DNA from: Parietaria judaica
Lineage: Eukaryota > Streptophyta > Magnoliopsida > Rosales > Urticaceae
DNA length: 64,000 bases
Assembly (NCBI GenBank): GCA_954871525.1
Contig: OX940864.1
Span: 27,832,001-27,896,000, forward strand
Direction of reading: 5' to 3'
Of the stretch, positions 11,601-22,430 are shown piece after piece; the first letter of the stretch is position 1, and each line of letters opens with the position of its first letter. The notes under the pieces were generated by a model. That model ran no database searches, had not been told where the DNA came from, and saw nothing but the letters and a program-made list of their open reading frames with translations. The translations under genes were made by a program, and so were the position numbers.

Positions 11601-14487
11601 ATGAGTAAAGAAAATCTTGCGAGGGAGCATTGCACTCCCTATGGGGATCCGAGCAACAACTCGGGTTTCAAGTGCAAATATTGCGGGAAGGAGATCAGAG
11701 GTGGCGGAATCACGAGAATGAAAAAACATTTGCCCGGCACCGATAAGAACAAAAATGTCGCGACGTGTACAGAATTCCCTAGCGACGTGCGTAACCTCAT
11801 CAGGGAGTCTTTGTTGACTTCCCAGAGGAAGAAGCAGAAGAAGCACGATATGGAGGTTAACATACAGGAGAATATTTTTCATAGCGTGGGTGATTCTTCC
11901 AGTGATGACGAGACCGCCCCTGTGGACGTTGAAAGAGAAGTGGCAAGGCTAGCGAAGAAAACCTGTAAAGAGGCAGCGGCCCAACTATGGGAAAATGACT
12001 AGACCAGAGGTGGCGGAAGTGCTTCCGGTGCCGCCACCACCCCTGCGTTGTTCGATAGGCCTTCGGGAAAAAAAAAATGGGTCGATTTGATGTTTTTAAC
12101 GAAGACTATTTTGAAGGTGGGAAAGTCGATAGCGAAATACTTAATCCACAAAGGAGTTCCGTGGTGCCACGCAGATGATATTCAGTTCTACAACATGTTG
12201 TTTTGCGTAGCCCAAGAAGGTTACTTAATTTATGATTTTATTTTTATGTTAGTTTGAATTTCTGATTTTGTATTATTAATATTGCATTTACGATTGCAGG
12301 CCCTGGATGCCCATATGCATCATCGAGTACGAGAAGTACGATTTGTACGTGACACCATGCGTTGCTCACTGCGTGGAATTGATGTTTCACGACATCGGAA
12401 AAAGGCCAAGCATCGATGAGGCCGTGAAGGGGTGCAGGCTCATGACGAAGTTTATCTACAACCATGGCCATGTGCTCGATAGCATGGGGAAGACATGCAA
12501 TGGCGAGATCATCCGTCCAGGGGTGACGAGGTTTGCCACAAACTTTCTCTTGTTGCAGAGCTTACGGGGGAAGAAGGCCGGACTCAAGGCAATGTTTATA
12601 TCTGATTGGTGGGAGAACTCCAAGTTCAAGGATTTGAGAGAAGGGAGAGTCGCGGCCACGGTGTGGTTGAGCGAGCTTTTTTGGGTCTCGGTTGACAAGG
12701 CCATCGCCGTTTTCAGCCCCATGTACAAAGCACTCCGGTTCATCGACACCGAAGTGCATCCAACGATGGGTATGGTGTATCGCTTGTTCGAAATCATCCA
12801 GTCGGACCTCCGTGCACTTCATGGAAAGCAATGGGCACTCGATATTGTGGAAGCGAGATGGCATCAAAACTTGGAGCATCCACTGCATATTGCGGCCACT
12901 TCTTGCACCCCAGACTCACGTACGAGCGAGATATTAAGATGCCAGAAAATCTCAATCCGAGATGTCACCAGGGTCTACGACCATTTGTTTCCTCACGAGG
13001 ACGTGACACATCTCACAGAAGAGGTAAGATCTTAATTTAATTGTGTAATTTTATTTCCTGTGATTGAATAAAGTATAACTTACTTTCTTGTATTGTAGTG
13101 CGTGCGGTTCCGTGACGCTATAGGTCCGTTGCGCGAGCGGTCATGTGTGGCAGCACGAAAGACTCTTGCACCCAGTAAGAAAGAATATAGAGATTGTAAT
13201 CCATTAAACATGCTAAGTTTTAAAAATTAATCTAACTAAATTTTAATTTTCTGATTTATTTACAACTGAGTGGTGGAACATCTTCGGGGGTCCATGCCCC
13301 ACGTTGCAGAGGCTAGCAGTAAGGATTTTGTCACAGACCGCGTCCGCTTCAGCGTGCGAGAAGAACTGGAGAACTTTTTCCCTGATCCACACCAAGCTCC
13401 GCAATCGTCTGGCGTACGCAACACTAGAGAAGCTAGTATTCTGCAACTACAATTAGAATCTAGCGCCGCGAGACATAAAGGCCCAGTACGACCAGATGGA
13501 CAAAGCTGATCCTTTTGAGTACCTCACCCGGTCTTTGACGATGGCTTCTGCAGGTTGTGAGTTCGAGGACGCAATTATAGAGTGCATCCGACCAGTCCAC
13601 CTCGATGACGATGAAGGCAACTCAGACCCAAAGATCGCCAAGGAGGCTCGATCATTCGGAGATTTGATCAGCCGAGTCCTTGGTTAGCAAAGACTCGGTC
13701 CTACCGCCGACTCCCCGGGAGTTTATGGAGGAGTTGACTGCGGCTCAAGCGCTGCTGGGCCCAGTGCCAGTCAACATCGTACTCATACGGCTTCTACTCA
13801 CCATACTTCCCCTTCCCATAGCTCTTCGCATAGTGGCTGGGGTGGCGGAGGAAATGGCACCCATGGAGGATGGGGTGGCGGAGGGGGTGGCGCCCAGGGA
13901 GGGTGGGGAGCATCTATATATGGAGGGTCTAATATAGGTGATTACTATTTTTCTTTGAATGTACCGTTTATTTGAATTTTGTTGATTGCATTTATATATG
14001 AATGTCAACTAATATGATTACAAAACAGGTGATATCTATCGTTCCAACCCGAACTAGAACATCGACCCTGCCAATATGGGATACATTCCCGATCGACAGT
14101 ATGGCGACCAGCAATCTCCTAATCTTCCTCAACAACAAGACGATGCATCTTCTGATGTTAGATTCTACATTGAAAGTGACTATCACTCTCAGAGCGAGAA
14201 CCCCGTCGACGAGATGTCTGGGTACTCTCAGAGTGAGCACTCAGTTTGCAACTCTGCACCCTATGTTCGAGAACGGTGTCTGGGCGCATCTGTTGTATCC
14301 AAATCGTGGCATCTTTACCGAGCAACACGTATATTATTACCACGTGAGTTACTTCCGTACGCATTTCGAACCACATGGATTATTTTGGAACACATATCTG
14401 AACATGCATCTGGAAGCAAGTGGTGCCACCGGTGTTACGGAAGCCCACAGGAGATCATCGTTTTTCTGAGGTCGGAGAAGTCGATTT
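11601..14487 (+). pseudogene. hAT-family transposase, spliced and broken
   Basis: Would cut and paste the surrounding element. Exon at 11601-12000: BED-type zinc finger (FKCKYCGKEIRGG, then H and C ligands), ending in TAG. 12048-12230 continues. 12307-13022 is the transposase core (YVTPCVAHCVELM, RPGVTRFATNFL), ending at a GT donor at 13023. 13100-13170 (RFRDAIGPLRERS) and 13268-13450 give the C-terminal dimerisation domain (WWNIFGGPCPTLQRLAV, IHTKLRNRLAYATLEKL), then an in-frame TAG. 13496-13935 continues into a Gly/Trp-rich tail, and 14033-14487 is a Ser/Gln-rich end. The DUF659 segment normally lying between the finger and TPCVAHC, which contains a catalytic Asp, is absent. With the stops, this makes it non-functional. 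The start at 11601 is chosen from the BED domain; an upstream exon is possible. Confidence 0.85.
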
Positions 14488-14857
14488 GAGTATTATCTAC
14501 CTATTATCTATCTATTATGTGTTTGGGTTTTTAGACTATGTGTTTGATAATTTAGACATTTGTGAGACTATATTTTATTGGTGTTTTAGATTTGAGACTT
14601 GTGATGGAATTATATGTGTGTGTATGACTTTATCTTCATATGTTTTGACTTTGAGATATGATATTATAAAAATATTTTGTAAGTTTTCTATCGAAAAGTA
14701 TCGAAAAGTGTCGATAATCCGTCAATAATCATCGAAAAGTATCGGTAATCGGTAAGCTACAGTATTATAAGTTTTCTGTCGGTAATCTGGTAAGTTATCG
14801 ATTAATCCGTCGAAAATGGCAATCGATTTATCGGCAAGTTCGGTAAGTTGAACCTTG

Positions 14858-15037
14858 ATAAATACTACTACATTCCTATTTATAGGATTATAAAAAGTGA
14901 AACCTAAATATCTAAGCAAACTTTTGCTTCAAGTTCAAGTAAGCAATTCATAAAATTACTTTCTTACCTTGAAAACCTTGACAGTTAAGTAAAAAACATC
15001 TCACATAAGAAAAACTAATATAAAATTATCTACTACA
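14858..15037 (-). repeat. 5' LTR of Copia A, distal part
   Basis: Resumes the LTR after the hAT insertion: ATACTACTACATTC, then CTTACCTTGA, TTGACAGTTAAGTAAAAA and the end ATCTACTACA, matching 3585-3695 of the other LTR. Confidence 0.7.
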
Positions 15038-15259
15038 TTGTGAAGAGTCAAGATGTGATGAAAAATAGAAACGATAGATTAAGCACTTTAAAGGATAAAA
15101 ATAAAAATAATAAAATTGGGTAAATCTTAAGGTTATTTAAAAGTTAGGGAATTAAATATGAGTAATTTAATGGCGCTGGATACTCCATATGATATTTTTG
15201 TAATTTTATCCACTATTTCTACATATATTTATGTATATGATAATAATTTAAGTACTACT
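15038..15259. other. AT-rich spacer
   Basis: No gene or repeat recognised between the Copia A end and the small hAT element. Confidence 0.5.
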
Positions 15260-15267
15260 TGTGCGCT

Positions 15268-16197
15268 CAGGGGCGGAGCTATGTGTTAGTCAGTGTATGT
15301 ACGGGCTGCACCTGAAAAACAGTGCGTCAAAAAAAAAAAATTCAAAAATATTTAAATAGCTAATGTTAGATAAGTAGCTAAAAAGACTGTTACGTTCATT
15401 CAAAGCTCTCAGCCCAGCGGCTTTATTTTTTACTCAAGGAATTGGATCTCTTTGTGGTCATGGGTTCGAATCTGAGTATTAGGTCAATGTTACATTTTTA
15501 AAAAACAATATTATATATTATAAAAATGTTGCTATTTACAATTATTGTGAAAGAAAAGATGAGAGTAGATGTAATGGGCCCACTCCATCTTTCTTCCACT
15601 ATTGCTTTAAAAAAAAATTAATTTTAGCTCAAATAAGAGAAAATATACTAACACCACGTACTAATAACTTTTCTTACATATTTGTTATAAAATTTTAGGA
15701 TTCATTTTTTTCATTTGTCTAGTTCATTTTTTTTATAACTTATTAATAACTTTTCTAATAATTTTCTTACATAATTGTTATTTTTTAGCTCTACAAGGAT
15801 TAGTTCATAATATCTATATTTAATAGATTATCATTTATCACTGCGCGAGTATTATCTTATAATATACAAATAGTTTTAATATATTTTAATATAAAAAATC
15901 TATTAAGAACCTTATACCGTGATATTATATAGCAAGTATTATGTATTATATGTTATTAAGTATGATGTAGTATGTATAGTGTTAGTCTATAATATTGTAT
16001 AACAATTATATATTATAATTTATAACAATGTTTGTATATATAATTTCAAAAGATAAAAATGTGATTTCTTCTTTTGTATACTAATGTTACCATACGATTG
16101 TTTTTTATTTATGTAATTGAAAAAAAAAATTATTAAAAATAATTCGTAAAAAAATATTTTAGACATCACCTAAACTGAAATCATGGCTCCGCCATTG
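15268..16197. mobile_element. Non-autonomous hAT element (about 930 bp)
   Basis: Ends are inverted: left CAGGGGCGGAGCTATG, right (reverse complement) CAATGGCGGAGCCATG. The CAGGGGCGGAGC start is common among plant hAT elements. The flanks read TGTGCGCT (15260-15267) and AGTGCACT (16198-16205), 6 of 8 identical, consistent with an aged 8-bp hAT TSD. The inside is AT-rich with no transposase. A tRNA-like B-box motif (GGGTTCGAATCTG at about 15463) lies inside and may mark an older captured SINE or be internal to the family. Confidence 0.8.
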
Positions 16198-16205
16198 AGT
16201 GCACT

Positions 16206-16497
16206 AATAAGTGAAAATAAATTAAGTACTTACATTATTCATAATAACTTAAGTACTTATGCCACAATAGCTATTAATATTTTGTGGAAGTTAACGATTT
16301 ACTACTAACAACATAAATAATTTTAATCATTTAATACTCTTATCTTTAAAAATGAAACTTAAATTATACCGTGAACTTTGAGATCTGTGATACTTTTATA
16401 TGTACTATCCCTTTAATTTTCTACTTTTGGTTAATATACGACGTTTGAATGGTAGAGTTATATTTCATGAGTAAAGAAAAAAAAAGTAATAAACCTG
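16206..16497. other. AT-rich spacer
   Basis: About 290 bp with no recognised feature. Confidence 0.5.
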
Positions 16498-16791
16498 TGT
16501 TATGGATAATTATGTAATGCTCATAAGTACCAATTATTTGTTTTTATTATACATAGTGTATATTAGTCAACAATTGTAGGCTCCCATTTTACTATAAATA
16601 CCCTCTAAGTGAATGAATAAAATCAATCTCTTATTACAAACTTTAACCTATTATCTCATCCTTATTTTACTCTAAATCATCTCCATTCTCTCTTCCATAA
16701 ATCATATTTCATACTCATCCATTATACCTTACACTCATCACTAAATTTCTTACCACTTAAAATCAGGTGCGAAGTTAGTGATTTTACAAGA
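16498..16791 (+). repeat. Solo LTR of the Copia B family
   Basis: Begins TGTTATGGATAATTATGTAA and ends GATTTTACAAGA. It matches the reverse complements of the Copia B LTRs (46298-46593 and 63276-63570) over essentially their full length, including the CTATAAATACCC promoter core near 16602. The flanking 5-mers (ACCTG / ATATG) do not match, so it is either a solo LTR whose TSD has decayed or a rearranged remnant. Confidence 0.8.
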
Positions 16792-17873
16792 ATATGTAAA
16801 TAATTGAGGCATCAATAACTTAATTATACAATGTATTTTTATGTTATTTCAGCAAGAATTGCTTCTATTTTTTTAAGTCTTAATATTGTCAACGTGATTC
16901 CTTGAATTTTTAGCTAAAACCAGATTGCAAATATTTCATGGTAAAGCAAATACCAGTGAGTCAGTGACCACAGTGGCAATTAATTAAAGCATTATAAACC
17001 ATGCACATATCGACACTGTTACTGAATTAATGAGGATATCCTATAAATAATTTATTTTCGGACTTATGATTAAGTTAAACACACCTTTATTGGTACGATT
17101 TAAGTACTTAATTTATCACTACTATACTGAAAGCACTTTATAATCCCTTGCAACCTCGGTTCTTCGAATAGAACTCCAACTTGTCGTGGGAATATATAAA
17201 TCATAAATTTATATATATGTTGGTATTGATGGCATGTTAGAATAAATGCATCAATAAATGCGTGTCCAATAATATTCTAATAAAGACTTAGTTGTTGAAG
17301 TGTGTGGGAATAAGAAGAGTCCTACATTGATTAAACACAAAGAGTTGGTGGTGTTTAAATAGAGTGGTATTCATGACAAGCTCAACATGTGATATACTAT
17401 GTGGAGTGTGATGCGGAAGCGGGGTGGCGAGATCATGCCACTTTGTTCTCTCCAACGCGAACCCCACCGGTGTTGCCACCGGCGACACCGGCTCGGGCGT
17501 GGGCGTAGAGGCGCTAGTGGCGCCTTGTACGCGCACTTGAGGCACTTGAGCACGTCGCATCGGGGCGGTTTGTGATTCTCGTGATTCTCGCCTAGCGATA
17601 GCAATTACTTGGCTAGCGGTAACGACTTTCGCATAGCGGTAGAGGTAACGGCTACAGGGCGGTTTTCGTCGGTTACTGTCCTTTCAAAAAGGGTCGCTAC
17701 CTTTGGAATCGAATACCAAAAAATCTTTCTCAACAATTTCCAGAAATTGTTCTTGCCTATTTCGTGCTTCACAAACGTCTTGTGCATTACGATTTAAGGC
17801 TTGTCGTATTCTGCGGTATTCTGCGTTGTAGACCTCTAGACGTTCTCGGAGGTGCTCGAAATACTATAAGGAA
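16792..17873. other. Intergenic DNA with a GC-rich block
   Basis: 16792-17220 is AT-rich. 17221-17873 changes character: TGTTGGTATTG at 17219, a possible LTR-like leader near 17310-17360, then a GC-rich stretch (17400-17680) without a clean frame. The short minus frames at 17288-17604 are Pro/Arg-rich and match no family I know. It may be a truncated LTR or leader of another element. The sequence resumes after Gypsy A at 23208. Confidence 0.4.
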
Positions 17874-17878
17874 AGCGT

Positions 17879-18670
17879 TGTAGAGAGCGATTTTCACCGC
17901 CCTTTTCCAGTCACAAAAATAATCACAAATAACAAATCAACAACAATGATCGGTGAATATCTTAGTTTTATTATATTTCCGATATGAGCTCGGTTTTCTT
18001 TCGTTGAATAGCTGGACAGATGAAGGATCAAGAACAAAGACTTTCTCTATTTCTTTAGCCTTTCTGCTACATGATATTCTCTCTTTCTCTCTGGTTTTCT
18101 TCCCTGTTTTTCCCGAACCCTTACAAACGAGGCTTATCTTGCCTTTTATAGATTTTACATTATACCCCCCCCCCTTCGCATCTTTCCCGCATTTTTTCTC
18201 TTTTTAATCATTCGCTTCCTAGAGTGATTTGAGGGAAGCATGGTTAAATCATGCTTTATGTCACTTCCGAGCAGACTGTCATTATGGGTAGGTGAGCTTC
18301 ATTAAATGCGCATCCCGTCAGCCGTCATTCGGTCCTGCAGACTTCGTCCCTGATGCTTCTCATCGAGTGAGTAGGTGGGATTCATTAAATGCGCATCCCG
18401 TCAGCCGTCATTCGGCTCTGCATAAATCATCATGACGAAATTCCTCATCGAGCGTGATGGGACACTTCATCGCAGTCTGCTTTTGCGCTGGCCATACCTT
18501 CTCGCGGTTAAACCTCCTCGGAGATAACCCTCCTCGAGGATAATCCTCCTAGGGATACGCCTTGTTTGCCCCCTTGGGCGATGAACTTCCTCGCCTTCCC
18601 TTATGTCGTTTATGGGACAAAACGACACGAGTTGTGTTGAGGATGGATTTGACCAAATATGACCTTAACA
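17879..18670 (-). repeat. 3' LTR of Gypsy A
   Basis: 792 bp, plus-strand ends TGTAGAGAGCG...GACCTTAACA. Co-linear with 22431-23202, with a C-rich run near 18165-18174 and the extra repeat GAGGATAATCCTCC at 18535-18550. Confidence 0.92.
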
Positions 18671-18686
18671 GTTAGTCCCCCATTTT
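18671..18686 (-). other. Polypurine tract of Gypsy A
   Basis: The reverse complement reads AAAATGGGGGACTAAC directly before the LTR start TGTTAAGG. This is the place and composition expected for priming plus-strand DNA synthesis. Confidence 0.75.
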
Positions 18687-20345
18687 ATCAAGTGTATACA
18701 CTTGGTAAAATAAAGTATAATCTTCTCGGAGATCAGCCTCAGCCAACATTTGTTGATTTCCAGGTTGGTGACTGCTTCATTGGCTCCTCGCGTGACTACA
18801 TTGCTAAACTACTTCTTTCCTCGCCACGCCTCCTTCGCCCCCCTCCTGGTTGCGAGCCAGGTCCCTTGCCCGCGGGAGCTGCTGTGGCCCAAACGCCGTT
18901 GGCGTCTTCATCGAGAGCTCTCCTCGCTTATCTAAACTCTGTATAATACCGAAACATACGTTTCGAAGACAAAAGTGTAAACGTAAACATGTACTTTGCA
19001 AATGCGAGACATTCCTTGGGAGCATTAATATGCAAATTATTGAAATGTATGGATATGTATAATACTCACACCCTTGGCTCAGACTCATCACACCGTTTCC
19101 GGTTGTTCGAAGAACCGTCTATTGTTTCCTGGTGCGTGCGTTGCCGTTGGGCATCCCGCCTTACTCTGCGGGGTAAAGGGGAAAACCGTGCTTATTGAGA
19201 AGTACATTCCTCCCGGCGGTCCGTTGATCGCGATTGAAGATCGTTGTTTCTGTACTCCCTCGCTTTTTGGCCTCCTCGGCGCCCTCGACCTATTTTGCTT
19301 CTGCTCGCCCCTTTCGTCGAGCAATTTCTCGGCACTCTCGCCGGTATGTATGTATACATATATATATTTCCTTTACCTTCTCCTCAAGTCTAAGACAAAG
19401 AAAAAAGGTTATGCATAACAGAAAACTCCAAATCAGTTCAATAAAAGTCGAGGCCATGCAAAAAATAGCCCCGAACAAGAGGGGTCAGGACTTCCCCCAA
19501 CGGTAAAAAAGGAAAGATGTAGATCGTTGACCGTTGATCCTCCCGTTGATGTTCCGATTTGGCAGGGGATCGATTCGTAGCTCAATCTCGATCCTGGGTT
19601 TCGGGGGAAACCAGAGGGGCTGAGGAGGCCACAGAGGCTCGATACTCGGCGAGGGCGATTTCCATCTTCCACCTCTCCATCTCGTTCCTCGGAGTCGTCC
19701 GATCCGCAGCTTCTATCATCAGTCACTCCCTCTTGGAGGCGCTTTTCCATAGCTGGGCTCGGTTGGTTCTAGCGCGAGTCTGGTGAGCCACCGGAGCGTC
19801 ATCGACAATCGGCGGGGTCTGCATCACCTGGATTTCGGGAGCGGCCGGAGGGGCCGGTGAAGCCACGGAAGCTCGATATTCCGCGGGAGCAATCTCCATC
19901 TTCCATCTCTCCATCTCATTCCTTGGGGTCGTTCGATCAGCATGTTCCCTCATCAGTCGCTCCCTCTTGGAGGCGCTTTCCCACAGCAAAACTTGACTTG
20001 TTCGGCGTACCATTGTAGCGCCATCAGTAGTCGGCGGAGTCTGCATCGCCTGAGAGATCCTAAGAGAGCGGTTTCGAAAAAGGAGAGAGAGAGAGAGTGT
20101 GTGTGATTTCGAAGAAACTCGTGCCGAAACCCTAACCAATAATGTGAGGCTCTTTTAGGTTTGTCGTTCCCAGGTTGAACTACTTGTTGTGCTACTGTTT
20201 GGTGTTGTTTGGACACTATTTAGCCATCTGGGCCGAGATTTTGCGTAGGCTTGATGAATGGGCCTTTTGCTTTGGGGAGGGGTATACGTTTCAACAGGAA
20301 AAAATAAAATCTACGAGCATGAAAAGAGAGAAAAACGGAGAGACG
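18687..20345 (-). other. Gypsy A 3' region with a repeat-containing open frame
   Basis: Region between integrase and PPT, typically long in Tat elements. In element sense there is an open frame at 20139-19723 (138 codons; MQTPPTTDG, SASKRERLMREH, RWKMEIAPAEYRASV). It covers a tandem DNA duplication of period 234 bp, so the peptide MQTPP...SASKRE occurs twice. A further 105-codon frame follows at 19750-19433. I do not recognise a protein family. It could be an extra ORF of the Tat type or untranslated repeat DNA. 18687-19432 holds nothing recognisable. Confidence 0.45.
19620..20060 (-). repeat. 234-bp tandem duplication
   Basis: TCCATCTTCC recurs at 19661 and 19895, and CTCCCTCTTGGAGGCGCTTT at 19728 and 19962, both 234 bp apart. 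The two copies have diverged moderately and keep the same frame (234 = 3 x 78). Confidence 0.85.
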
Positions 20346-20348
20346 AGG

Positions 20349-22379
20349 CTACTGGTAGAACTTTTTTAAGTGCTTCACGTTCCAACTTCGTATTACTTTT
20401 GCGCCTTCAGTGTTCTTGAGCTCATAGACTCCTGTCCTGACGACGTCGGTGACTATGTAAGGACCCTCCCAAGTCTGCCTTAGCTTTCCAGCATTTGCCT
20501 CGGCGGTGTTCTGAAAAACTCGTCGGAGGACCATTTCCCCGACTCTGAATCTCCTCGAGCGTACTTTCTTGTTGTAGAAACACGCGATCGTGTTCTGATA
20601 GTTGGCAATGTGCGTGCTCGCTTGCTCGCGCCTTTCGTCGATGTGATTGAGCTGATGGAGGAGGTTCCGTTCGTTGTCCTCCTCGCTGCTGAGGGCTAGA
20701 CGAAGGCTCGGTATGTCAACCTCTGCTGGGATCACCGCCTCCACTCCGAAGGCCAAAGCTAAGGGTGTCTCGCCAGTGGTGGAATGAGGGATTGTTTGAT
20801 AAGCCCATAGTACTCCTGGCAGCTCGTCCGCCCACAACCCTTTCTTTTCGCCGAGCCTCTTCTTGATGTTGTCGACGATGGTTCGGTTAACCGCCTCGGC
20901 GTTCCCGTTGCCTTGGGGGTATCGTGGCGTTGACGTGTTGAGCTTTATCCTCCATCGTTTGCAGAAATCTCCGAACCTCTTTGAGATGAACTGAGATCCG
21001 TTATCGTCGATTATCTCCCTGGGCAATCCGAAGCGAGTAATCACGTTCTTCCAAACGTAGCTTTCGACGTCGGAATCCTTGATGTTGGCGTACGCCTCAG
21101 CCTCCGTCCATTTGGTGAAGAAATCTGTGACGACGAGCATGAACCTCTTCTGCCGCGTGCCGATGGGCATGGGGCCGACGATGTCCATTGACCACTTCAT
21201 GAACGGGTAAGGCACCGAGACCACGGAGAGTTCCTCCGCCTTACAGTTGATCGCTGGTGCGTGTCGCTGACATTTCTCGCATCTCTTGGCGTGGTCGATG
21301 CAATCGGCGACCATGGTTTCCCAAAAGAAACCTTGCCGCTTTGTCTTTCTAAGCAAGGATCGTCCGCTAGAGTGATTTCCGCAGTCCCCACTATGGATCT
21401 CCCGCATGACGTACTCAGCCTCTTTCTTGCCAAGGCATCTTAAGTAGGGACCCGCGAAGCTCTTCAGATAAAGTACGTTATCAAGGACGGCGTACGGGGA
21501 GCCTTTTGACTTGATCTTTCTGGACTCTTGCAGATTCTCGGGCAGCATTCCTTCAAGGATGTACCAATCTTCTGCTTCATCGTCGTCTACGATTCCTCGC
21601 TCCTCATCTTCGTTATCGTCGTCCTCGATCTCATTCATGTTGGCCTCGCCAGTCTTTACCTCATCGGCCTCTTCCTTCCCCTTAGCCCTCTTCCTCGCTG
21701 GGCCTTCTTCTCTCCGGATGCTTGGCTTCTCCACCGTCTCCACCGTGACCGACCTCAGTTCACCGACTTCAGTCGTTGAACCCAGGCTTGCCAGTGCGTC
21801 GGCGTGGGTGTTGTCTCCTCGCGTTACCTGCGTCAGACTAAAGTAGTCTAACTTCCTCGAGAGAGCATCGACCACTCCTGCGTAAGCCTCCATTCGTTCG
21901 TCGTTCTTCTCGTGTTCCCCGTTGACTTGCTTTACCACCAACTGCGAATCTGAGAAAGTGTGCAAGTTCTTTGCTCCGATTGCTAAGGATGATTGCATCC
22001 CGATGATCAGCGCTTCATACTCTGACTCGTTGTTGGTGGAACGATAGGCGAGGCGACAAGCTTTTTCTATCACGTCTCTCATAGGGGAGACGATTCTGAT
22101 CCCCACTCCAGATCCTTGTGCTATCGCGGATCCGTCGACTTGTAACTTCCAGATGCCGGCTCCGTTGCTGGGGTCCACCGGCTCCTTTGGTAATTCGATG
22201 AGGAAATCAGCGAGCACTTGAGACTTGAGGCTCGTCCGAAGCTTGTACTCAATATCGTATGCTCCCAGTTTTATAGACCACTTCGTGATCCTTCCCGACT
22301 GGCTCGGGCCGTGGATGATAGAACGGATCGGTTTGTCGGTCATGACGACGATGGTGTGGGCTTGGAAGTAATGCTTCAA
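20349..22379 (-). CDS. Gypsy A pol C-terminal part: RNase H and integrase
   Basis: Uninterrupted 676-codon frame, the best-preserved coding sequence in the window. Residues 1-63 are the end of the RT-linked RNase H (MTDKPIRS, ITKWSIKLGAYDIEY). Residues 77-205 form a second, archaeal-type RNase H with acidic residues at about D82, E118/E122, D144 and D194. Residues 222-275 are an acidic, Lys-rich linker. Integrase follows: zinc-binding H329, H336, C367, C370; catalytic D399, D459, E495, with 35 residues between the last two (DD35E); C-terminal WEGPYIV motif. The initiator Met is not a true start, because the frame comes in open from a deletion joint near 22380-22420. The integrase would insert cDNA in the nucleus, but without gag and RT the copy can only act with helper proteins. 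Confidence 0.93.
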   Translation of the reverse strand: MKHYFQAHTIVVMTDKPIRSIIHGPSQSGRITKWSIKLGAYDIEYKLRTSLKSQVLADFLIELPKEPVDPSNGAGIWKLQVDGSAIAQGSGVGIRIVSPMRDVIEKACRLAYRSTNNESEYEALIIGMQSSLAIGAKNLHTFSDSQLVVKQVNGEHEKNDERMEAYAGVVDALSRKLDYFSLTQVTRGDNTHADALASLGSTTEVGELRSVTVETVEKPSIRREEGPARKRAKGKEEADEVKTGEANMNEIEDDDNEDEERGIVDDDEAEDWYILEGMLPENLQESRKIKSKGSPYAVLDNVLYLKSFAGPYLRCLGKKEAEYVMREIHSGDCGNHSSGRSLLRKTKRQGFFWETMVADCIDHAKRCEKCQRHAPAINCKAEELSVVSVPYPFMKWSMDIVGPMPIGTRQKRFMLVVTDFFTKWTEAEAYANIKDSDVESYVWKNVITRFGLPREIIDDNGSQFISKRFGDFCKRWRIKLNTSTPRYPQGNGNAEAVNRTIVDNIKKRLGEKKGLWADELPGVLWAYQTIPHSTTGETPLALAFGVEAVIPAEVDIPSLRLALSSEEDNERNLLHQLNHIDERREQASTHIANYQNTIACFYNKKVRSRRFRVGEMVLRRVFQNTAEANAGKLRQTWEGPYIVTDVVRTGVYELKNTEGAKVIRSWNVKHLKKFYQ

Positions 22380-22410
22380 TCTCTCCGACGCGTCGTACCT
22401 TGTCGTATAC

Positions 22411-22427
22411 CCCCTCGGTGGGCGCCA
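22411..22427 (-). other. Primer-binding site of Gypsy A
   Basis: The reverse complement reads TGGCGCCCACCGAGGGG, three bases inside the 5' LTR end at 22431. TGGCGCC starts are usual for plant gypsy PBSs. I cannot assign the tRNA with certainty. Confidence 0.75.
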
Positions 22428-22430
22428 AAC

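Larger units (their letters stand above)
9896..14857 (+). mobile_element. hAT transposon inserted in the Copia A LTR
   Basis: Terminal inverted repeats: left CAAGGTTTGACGTACCG (9896), right (reverse complement) CAAGGTTCAACTTACCG, 14 of 17 identical. The flanks carry an 8-bp target duplication, GTAAATAC (9888-9895) and ATAAATAC (14858-14865), 7 of 8 identical; 8 bp is diagnostic of hAT. Sequence beside both ends is rich in short TACCGA/TCGGTA repeats, as expected for subterminal transposase-binding sites. The interior holds a spliced but broken hAT transposase gene. Rejoining the flanks restores the Copia A LTR. Length 4,962 bp, large for a hAT. Confidence 0.9.
3386..15037 (-). mobile_element. 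Ty1/copia retrotransposon, decayed and twice interrupted (Copia A)
   Basis: Read on the minus strand the order is 5' LTR, PBS, gag, protease, integrase, RT, RNase H, 3' LTR, which is copia order. The two LTRs share a readable block (AAACACACAATGAAG at about 3450 and 9762) and the ends TGT...ACA. The PBS (TGGTATCAGAGT, rc of 9708-9719) fits initiator-Met tRNA. The coding part is split at 6097-8365 by a long-LTR piece in opposite orientation, and the 5' LTR is split by a hAT transposon at 9896-14857. I saw no matching 5-bp TSD (TAGTA left, TTGTG right), so an outer end may be rearranged. All frames are broken. Confidence 0.8.

Noticed and set aside
14002..14469. 155-codon plus frame in the hAT
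   Set aside because: The overlapping frame (14033-14487) joins the Gly-rich tail of the transposase and is the better reading.
15440..15480. tRNA gene suggested by GGGTTCGAATC
   Set aside because: Only a B-box-like motif; no cloverleaf could be drawn and it lies inside a hAT element.
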